Below, piece after piece: positions 58,843 through 64,000 of a stretch of DNA of 64,000 nucleotides. Each line of letters opens with the position of its first letter. Positions within the stretch are counted from its first letter, which is position 1. The notes under the pieces are model-generated. The model ran no database searches. It was given only the letters and a program-made list of their open reading frames with translations, and was not told the origin of the DNA. Both the position numbers and the translations under genes were made by a program. The DNA comes from an uncultured Pelagibacteraceae bacterium (lineage in GTDB: Bacteria > Pseudomonadota > Alphaproteobacteria > Pelagibacterales > Pelagibacteraceae). The stretch covers positions 1 through 64,000 of the forward strand of contig CACJOS010000003.1 in the NCBI GenBank assembly GCA_902595115.1, written 5' to 3'.

Positions 58843-60344
58843 TAAAATATAGCTTTTTTAAAATTTCTTTTTAATTTACTTTTTTTAACTACTAAATTCA
58901 ATTTTCCAAGTTGACCTGGCTTTAGTTTTTTCAGTTTTTGAACAATTTTAATAAATCTATCACTTTCTTTTTTATCAAGGATACCCTTAGTTAAATTTAA
59001 AAATTTATTTATATAATTGTTTCTTTTAAACGGTCTTGCTCCATATGGATGAGCATCGGCCCTTTCAAGTGAGTCGGTGACTTTTTTTCCATTATTTAAA
59101 GTAATCACAACCTTTGCTCCAAAAGATTTTCTTTTTGGGTTTGGATCATGATATTTCTTTGTCCATTTTTTATCTTCATGTGTTTGTATTGATTTCCAAA
59201 TTTTTATTGTTGATTTTTTATTAGCTCTAGATTTTGTATATGATTTTACATGATGCCAATCCCCATCTTCTAGTGCTACTGCAAAAATATACATAATTGA
59301 GTGATCTAAAGTTTCCCTACTTGCATTTGGATCCATTTTTTGTGGGTCGTTAGCACCGGTTCCTATTACATAATGAGTATGGTGACTCGTAAAAATATCA
59401 ATTTTTTTTATCTGATTTAAATTTCTAATTTTCTTTTTAAATTTTTTTGCTAGATCAATTAATGCCTGAGATTGATATTCAGCTGAATATTCCTTAGTGT
59501 ATGTTTCTAGAATTGCTTTTTTTGATTCACCCCTTTTTGGTAATGGAACTTTGTATAAAGCTTTTTTACCATCTAATATTCTCGCAATAACACTATCTTC
59601 GCCCTCATAAATTGGACTAGGAGCACCCTCTCCACGCATAACTCTATCTACTGCTTCAATAGCAAGCTTACCTGCATGTGCAGGAGCGAATGCTTTCCAA
59701 CTTGAAATTTCGCCTTTTCTAGATTGTCTTGTTGAAACAGTTGTGTGCAAAGCCTGCTGTATTGCTTGATAAATTGTTTCAGTGTTTAATCTTAGCATTG
59801 ATCCAATCCCTGCGGCAACACTCGGTCCTAAATGGGCTATGTGATCAACCTTATGTTTGTGTAAACATATACCTTTAACAAGATTTACTTGGACTTCATA
59901 TGCAGTAATAATTCCTCTTAAAAGGTCTATACCACTTCTTTTTTTTTGTTGAGCTACACTTAGAAGCGGAGGGATATTGTCACCTGGGTGACTGTAATCT
60001 GCAGCTAAAAAAGTATCATGAAAATCTAATTCTCTTACAGCTGTCCCGTTTGACCATGCAGTCCATTCACAATCGTATTTTAGATTAGAATTAACACCAA
60101 ATAAAGTTGCTCCATTTTTTCGTTGATGTTTGAATGCCATTTCTCTTGATGAAATAACTGGTTTCCTATTTAAAGATGCAATAGCTACAGCTGCATTATC
60201 TATAATTCTGTTAATAACCATCTCAACAGACTCTTTATTTAGTTTAGCATTATCACTTGCTATTTCAGCAATTTTCCATGCTAATTGTTTTTTTTTGGGG
60301 CAATCTTTTTTTGATGGATAAACTTTTACTTTGTGTATAATCAA
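58842..60344 (-). CDS. prpD: 2-methylcitrate dehydratase
   Basis: 500 aa MmgE/PrpD family. [30 protein letters not shown] (typical segment), [13 protein letters not shown], and [33 protein letters not shown]. First gene of the methylcitrate set; converts methylcitrate to methylaconitate or directly to methylisocitrate. No PrpR-type regulator or acnD/prpF in view, so PrpD plus a general aconitase is expected to suffice. Confidence 0.93.
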   Translation of the reverse strand: MIIHKVKVYPSKKDCPKKKQLAWKIAEIASDNAKLNKESVEMVINRIIDNAAVAIASLNRKPVISSREMAFKHQRKNGATLFGVNSNLKYDCEWTAWSNGTAVRELDFHDTFLAADYSHPGDNIPPLLSVAQQKKRSGIDLLRGIITAYEVQVNLVKGICLHKHKVDHIAHLGPSVAAGIGSMLRLNTETIYQAIQQALHTTVSTRQSRKGEISSWKAFAPAHAGKLAIEAVDRVMRGEGAPSPIYEGEDSVIARILDGKKALYKVPLPKRGESKKAILETYTKEYSAEYQSQALIDLAKKFKKKIRNLNQIKKIDIFTSHHTHYVIGTGANDPQKMDPNASRETLDHSIMYIFAVALEDGDWHHVKSYTKSRANKKSTIKIWKSIQTHEDKKWTKKYHDPNPKRKSFGAKVVITLNNGKKVTDSLERADAHPYGARPFKRNNYINKFLNLTKGILDKKESDRFIKIVQKLKKLKPGQLGKLNLVVKKSKLKRNFKKAIF

Positions 60345-60382
60345 ATTATCTCCTTAAATTCTCATACAGTAATAATGACTTA

Positions 60383-60982
60383 TTAATCAATTACAATCAA
60401 AATGGCGGTTATCAAAAGTAAAAATGCTAAAAAAAACTCTATTATTACTTTTATTTTATTATTCTTTACCAAATTTTTAATACCTGATCCAAAAGCTGCC
60501 CAAGGAGAAATTGAAATTGGACAAATTATAAGCGCAATACATGAGATAAATAATATAGATAAAATCAAATTACCGTCTTTTGGCAAAAAACCAGAAGCGG
60601 CCATACTTGAAATAGTCCACGCTTTTGGATTTACTATTTGAAATAAAGCTGCCTCATAGAATTTCAGTGGCCTGGAATCATCATCTTTAATTTTGCTAAA
60701 TGAACCAATAATTTTATAACCAAGATAAATTAAGTAAATTGCGCATAGTATTTTCAGTATATTCTGTAACTCTGGAAATATTTGAAAAATTTTTCCTAAT
60801 CCAAGACAAACTAAAATTAATTGAGTTACGTGACCAATAGTTATACCAGTCATGTGAGGAATACTTTTTAAAAAACCGAATTTTAATCCTGAAGCAAGAA
60901 CCATAGCATTATTTGGTCCTGGAGTTACATACATGACAAAATAAAAACTTACTAGGGCAAAGATTAAATTTGTATCAACCAT
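60383..60982 (-). CDS. LysE/RhtB-family exporter (second)
   Basis: 199 aa with the family start VMYVTPGPNNAMVLASGLKFGFLKSIPHMTGITIGH, and VNPKAWTISSMAASGFLP. Membrane amino-acid exporter type. The start overlaps the end of the HAD phosphatase by 8 bp. Different from the tRNA-flanked paralogue at 23275. Confidence 0.88.
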   Translation of the reverse strand: MVDTNLIFALVSFYFVMYVTPGPNNAMVLASGLKFGFLKSIPHMTGITIGHVTQLILVCLGLGKIFQIFPELQNILKILCAIYLIYLGYKIIGSFSKIKDDDSRPLKFYEAALFQIVNPKAWTISSMAASGFLPKDGNLILSILFISCIALIICPISISPWAAFGSGIKNLVKNNKIKVIIEFFLAFLLLITAILIVID

Positions 60983-61664
60983 TTAAGTATTTGGATACAA
61001 TTTTATCAACATTTACAAAATCAGTTATAAGATGATTGTGATAAATTTGTTCTATTTTTTTATCAGTATAACCATCTTCTAAAAGAATCATTGGAATATT
61101 AGCAGCCCTTGCAGCGTCTGCATCATTTTCACTATCACCAAACATTAAACACTTATCTAATTTTCCATTAATTATTTCAACTATACTAGTTAAATGTCTT
61201 GGGTCAGGTTTGCAGTAATCAAATGTATTACCTCCAGCCACATACTCAAAATAATGATAAATATTAATTTTTTTTAACAAGTCTATTGCAAGATGCTCTT
61301 GCTTATTTGTACATACTGCCATTGAGATATCTTTAGATTTTGCCCAATCCAAAAATTCTTGAACACCTTTAATCAACTTACTTTCAACAACCAAATTTTT
61401 TCCATAAAAATTTATAAATTCCTTTACCATTTCATTTTTAATTTTTTCATCTGTAATTTTTGAAAACTCTTTTTTTGCAGCACCCCAAATTGATCTACCA
61501 ATTAAAACAGAAGCTCCTTTGCCAACCAAGTTCCTAATTTCATCTACACTTTTTGTACTATACCCAAATTTTTTCATTACGTGATTATGTGCAGCCATCA
61601 AGTCAGGTGCTGTATCAACCAATGTACCGTCTAGATCAAATAGAAATGTATATTTTTGACTCAT
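60975..61664 (-). CDS. gph: HAD-family phosphatase (phosphoglycolate phosphatase-like)
   Basis: 229 aa. FLFDLDGTLVDTAPDLMAAHNHVM gives the nucleophile Asp and the family signature. VCTNKQEHLAIDLL, KPDPRHL and MFGDSENDADAARAAN are the remaining HAD motifs. Likely dephosphorylates 2-phosphoglycolate or another small phosphate. Divergent from the GlmU-like gene across 70 bp. Confidence 0.88.
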   Translation of the reverse strand: MSQKYTFLFDLDGTLVDTAPDLMAAHNHVMKKFGYSTKSVDEIRNLVGKGASVLIGRSIWGAAKKEFSKITDEKIKNEMVKEFINFYGKNLVVESKLIKGVQEFLDWAKSKDISMAVCTNKQEHLAIDLLKKINIYHYFEYVAGGNTFDYCKPDPRHLTSIVEIINGKLDKCLMFGDSENDADAARAANIPMILLEDGYTDKKIEQIYHNHLITDFVNVDKIVSKYLNG

Positions 61665-61734
61665 TTTAAAAGTATTATTAAGAAATAATTTGTGAATTAA
61701 AGATCATACATACTTAATTATAAGAAAAAACTAA

Positions 61735-62349
61735 ATGAGACAAACAAATTTAAACATAAAATTAAGAGAAAAATTTATCAAGCAAGGAGTTAAAATGATT
61801 GCTCCTGAAACTGTATTTTTTTCAAAAGATACTAAAATTGGTAAAAATGTAATTATAGAACCTTACGTCGTATTCGGTAAAAAAGTAAAAATTAAAAATA
61901 ATGTTAAAATTTTAGGCTTTTCTCATGTTGAAGGAGTTGTTATAGAGCAAAATTGTGTAATAGGACCTTTTGTTAGATTAAGACCTGGGACAAAATTAGA
62001 AAAAAATTCTAAAGTTGGAAATTTTGTTGAAATTAAAAAAAGTACACTTAAAAAAAATTCTAAAGTAAATCATCTCTCTTATATTGGTGATAGTATGGTT
62101 GGCAAGTCGTCAAACATTGGTGCTGGGACTATTACTTGTAATTATGATGGTGTGAGTAAAAATAAAACAATAATTGAAGATAATGTTTTTATCGGATCTA
62201 ATTCATCTTTAGTAGCTCCCTTAAAAATTAGGAGAAACGCTGTCATCGGAGCAGGTTCTGTTATTACAAAAAATGTAAATAAAAATAGTTTAGCTTTAAC
62301 TAGACCTAACCAGATCGAAAAAAAAAATTATAAAAAAAAGAAAAAATAA
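61735..62349 (+). CDS. Stand-alone GlmU-type acetyltransferase (left-handed beta-helix)
   Basis: 204 aa. It starts MRQTNLNIKLREKFIKQGVKMIAPETVFF, just at the linker-helix position of GlmU, and continues through the hexapeptide repeats to GPFVRLRPGTKL, KVNHLSYIGD (catalytic His), NIGAGTITCNYDG and VIGAGSVITKNV. The N-terminal uridyltransferase half of GlmU (about 230 aa) is absent. It shares one base (TAATG) with the following glmS, which supports a UDP-GlcNAc role. The missing half is expected elsewhere in the genome or replaced by another enzyme. Confidence 0.88.
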   Translation: MRQTNLNIKLREKFIKQGVKMIAPETVFFSKDTKIGKNVIIEPYVVFGKKVKIKNNVKILGFSHVEGVVIEQNCVIGPFVRLRPGTKLEKNSKVGNFVEIKKSTLKKNSKVNHLSYIGDSMVGKSSNIGAGTITCNYDGVSKNKTIIEDNVFIGSNSSLVAPLKIRRNAVIGAGSVITKNVNKNSLALTRPNQIEKKNYKKKKK

Positions 62350-64000
62350 TGTGTGGAATTATTGGAATTACTAGCAATAAACCTGTCTCTTCATCGATAT
62401 TAAATTCCTTAAAAAAACTTGAATACAGAGGGTATGACTCTGCTGGTATAGCAACAATAAACGAAGGTTTAATAAATGAAGTTAAATGCCAGGGTAGAGT
62501 TGATGTATTAGAAAAAAATATTTCACAAATTAATCTTTTAGGAAATGTTGGAATTGGTCATGTAAGATGGGCAACGCATGGTATGCCAAGTACGATTAAT
62601 GCACATCCTCATTCGACTGAAAGTATTTCAGTTGTTCACAATGGAATAATTGAAAATTCGACTATTTTAAAAAAACAATTAATTGAAAAAGGACATAAAT
62701 TTAAATCGCAAACTGACACTGAAGTTATTGTCCATTTGTTAACTGAATATTTAAAAAAAAATGAATTAAACGACGCAATTATTAAAACTTTAAATGATTT
62801 AGATGGAAGTTTCGCTTTGGGTATAATTTTTAAAGAAATGCCTGATTTGATTATTGGCGCAAGAAGAGGATCACCATTAGCTGTTGGATATGGTCCAAAC
62901 GAAAATTACCTAGGTTCTGACTCATATGCTTTAAAATCAATGACAAATAAAATTACTTATCTTAATGATGGCGAGTTTTGTGTAATAAGAAAAAAAGAAA
63001 TCGATTTCTTTGATTCCAAAGGGAAAAAAGTAAATAAAAAAATATTACATTTATCAGCGAGTGATCAAAATTATGAAAAAGGTGAGTACAAACATTTCAT
63101 GGCAAAAGAAATAGATGAACAACCAATTACAATTAAAAATTGTATTAATGAATATATTGATAAAATTAATAACGAAATAAATCTTCTTAATTTTCCATGG
63201 AAAAAAGATGAAATTAAATCAATCAAACTTATTGGATGTGGCACAGCATTTCATTCTTGTTTAGTAGGGAAATATTGGTTTGAACAATTAACTAATTTAG
63301 ATGTCCAAGTAGATATAGCATCTGAATTTAGATATAGAAAAAATAAGTTCAATAAAGATTGCTTATATATTTTTATTTCCCAATCTGGTGAAACGGCAGA
63401 TACTTATGCTGCTTTAGATTTATGTAATAAAAATGACATGAAAACGTGTAGTATCGTAAATGTAGTAGAAAGCTCTATCGCAAGAGACTCTAAATTTGTC
63501 TTGCCAATTCATTGTGGTCCAGAAATTGGCGTTGCATCCACAAAAGCATTTTTAGGACAAATGTTGGTAATTTATTTATTATGTGTAAAAATTTCATTTT
63601 TCAAAGGTGATATTAATAAACACAAATATATTGAAAAAATTAAAAATCTTAAATTACTTTCTGATTTAGTTAATAAAACAATCTCTGCAGAAAATAAAAT
63701 TCAATTAATTTGCAATACTTTTGCTAACGCAAAAGGATCAATGTTTTTAGGTAGAGGTTACTCATATCCTATTGCACTTGAAGGAGCTTTAAAATTGAAA
63801 GAATTAGCATATATACATGCCGAGGGATATCCAGCAGGTGAAATGAAACATGGTCCATTAGCATTAATTGAAGATGGAATGCCAGTTGTAGTGATTGCTC
63901 CAAAAGACGAGCATTACAAAAAAACTATTTCAAATATGCAAGAAGTAATAGCAAGAGGTGCGAAAGTTTTACTGATAACTAACAAAGAAGATGACCAAGT
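62349..64000 (+). CDS. glmS: Glucosamine-6-phosphate synthase, partial at window end
   Basis: 550 codons are visible and the reading frame is open at the window edge; the full protein is about 600 aa. MCGIIGIT carries the N-terminal catalytic Cys, followed by GHVRWATHG and AHPH in the glutaminase part, then the isomerase half with KLIGCGTAFHSC and ISQSGETADT. Makes glucosamine-6-P from fructose-6-P and glutamine. Overlaps the GlmU-type acetyltransferase by one base, so both are co-translated toward UDP-GlcNAc. Confidence 0.95.
   Translation, partial: MCGIIGITSNKPVSSSILNSLKKLEYRGYDSAGIATINEGLINEVKCQGRVDVLEKNISQINLLGNVGIGHVRWATHGMPSTINAHPHSTESISVVHNGIIENSTILKKQLIEKGHKFKSQTDTEVIVHLLTEYLKKNELNDAIIKTLNDLDGSFALGIIFKEMPDLIIGARRGSPLAVGYGPNENYLGSDSYALKSMTNKITYLNDGEFCVIRKKEIDFFDSKGKKVNKKILHLSASDQNYEKGEYKHFMAKEIDEQPITIKNCINEYIDKINNEINLLNFPWKKDEIKSIKLIGCGTAFHSCLVGKYWFEQLTNLDVQVDIASEFRYRKNKFNKDCLYIFISQSGETADTYAALDLCNKNDMKTCSIVNVVESSIARDSKFVLPIHCGPEIGVASTKAFLGQMLVIYLLCVKISFFKGDINKHKYIEKIKNLKLLSDLVNKTISAENKIQLICNTFANAKGSMFLGRGYSYPIALEGALKLKELAYIHAEGYPAGEMKHGPLALIEDGMPVVVIAPKDEHYKKTISNMQEVIARGAKVLLITNKEDDQ

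Noticed and set aside
1-64000. CRISPR array, insertion sequence or integrase gene
   Set aside because: No array of regularly spaced repeats, no transposase and no recombinase frame were seen. The only recombination-like trace is the tRNA duplication.

Overview
The window is one compact, strongly AT-rich bacterial chromosome segment. Most neighbouring genes overlap or abut, Lys/Asn/Ile/Phe codons dominate, and there are many transporters with high-expression binding proteins. Single compact copies of osmolyte, sulfonate, methylcitrate and polyamine genes complete a picture that fits a streamlined marine alphaproteobacterium of the SAR11/Pelagibacterales type. That placement is inferred from gene content and style, not from a marker-gene search.

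Layout. 1-3.2 kb: an HpsN-like dehydrogenase and a phosphotransacetylase, divergent from a BASS transporter. 3.2-5.7 kb: small envelope genes, an exported MsrB, and a Fur-box region with two uncharacterised divergent genes. 5.7-14.0 kb (minus): a tauABC-type importer followed by a GT17 glycosyltransferase, an Ldh2-family dehydrogenase, a PQQ-type sugar dehydrogenase and a GMC oxidoreductase. 14.2-19.6 kb (plus, divergent): omega-amino-acid:pyruvate aminotransferase, alanine dehydrogenase, a SET-domain protein and a dimethylglycine-dehydrogenase-like demethylase. Together these look like a locus for taurine and related C2/C3 sulfonates or amines, although no xsc gene is present in the window. 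20-23 kb: a double winged-helix regulator, a second BASS transporter, an FkbM methyltransferase and a cupin.

23.07-24.14 kb: a tRNA-CAU gene whose 3' 48 nt are repeated exactly 993 bp downstream, enclosing a LysE-type exporter; this resembles an attachment-site duplication. It borders a surface-polysaccharide block (24.2-30.1 kb) with rfbB, a ColD/E1-like 3-dehydratase, rfbA, two GT2 glycosyltransferases and a membrane protein. 30.1-35.0 kb: apt, mtnP, a GFA protein, mtnA, a class II aldolase and a fused speD-speE gene. This is a polyamine-synthesis and methylthioadenosine-recycling locus that would use the aldolase (DHAP) shunt rather than full methionine salvage. 35.0-37.3 kb: an amino-acid/opine-type ABC importer without an ATPase. 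37.3-44.9 kb: glycosyltransferases, a thioredoxin-fold protein, gamma-carbonic anhydrase, methyltransferase, PNPOx-like protein, HIBADH-like dehydrogenase and an MFS transporter. 45-52.3 kb: rpoZ, a class III CoA-transferase, a TRAP transporter, dusA and two tandem TauE/SafE proteins. 52.3-62.3 kb: phosphohexomutase, nrdAB with paired NrdR-like boxes, the methylcitrate cluster prpD-prpB-prpC, LysE, a HAD phosphatase and a GlmU acetyltransferase-only protein. The window ends inside glmS.

A recurrent regulatory design stands out. In all three substrate-binding-protein transporter operons (tau, amino acid, TRAP), a strong hairpin sits between the binding-protein gene and the membrane or ATPase genes, and each binding-protein gene has a good Shine-Dalgarno. 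This would give high binding protein and low membrane component.
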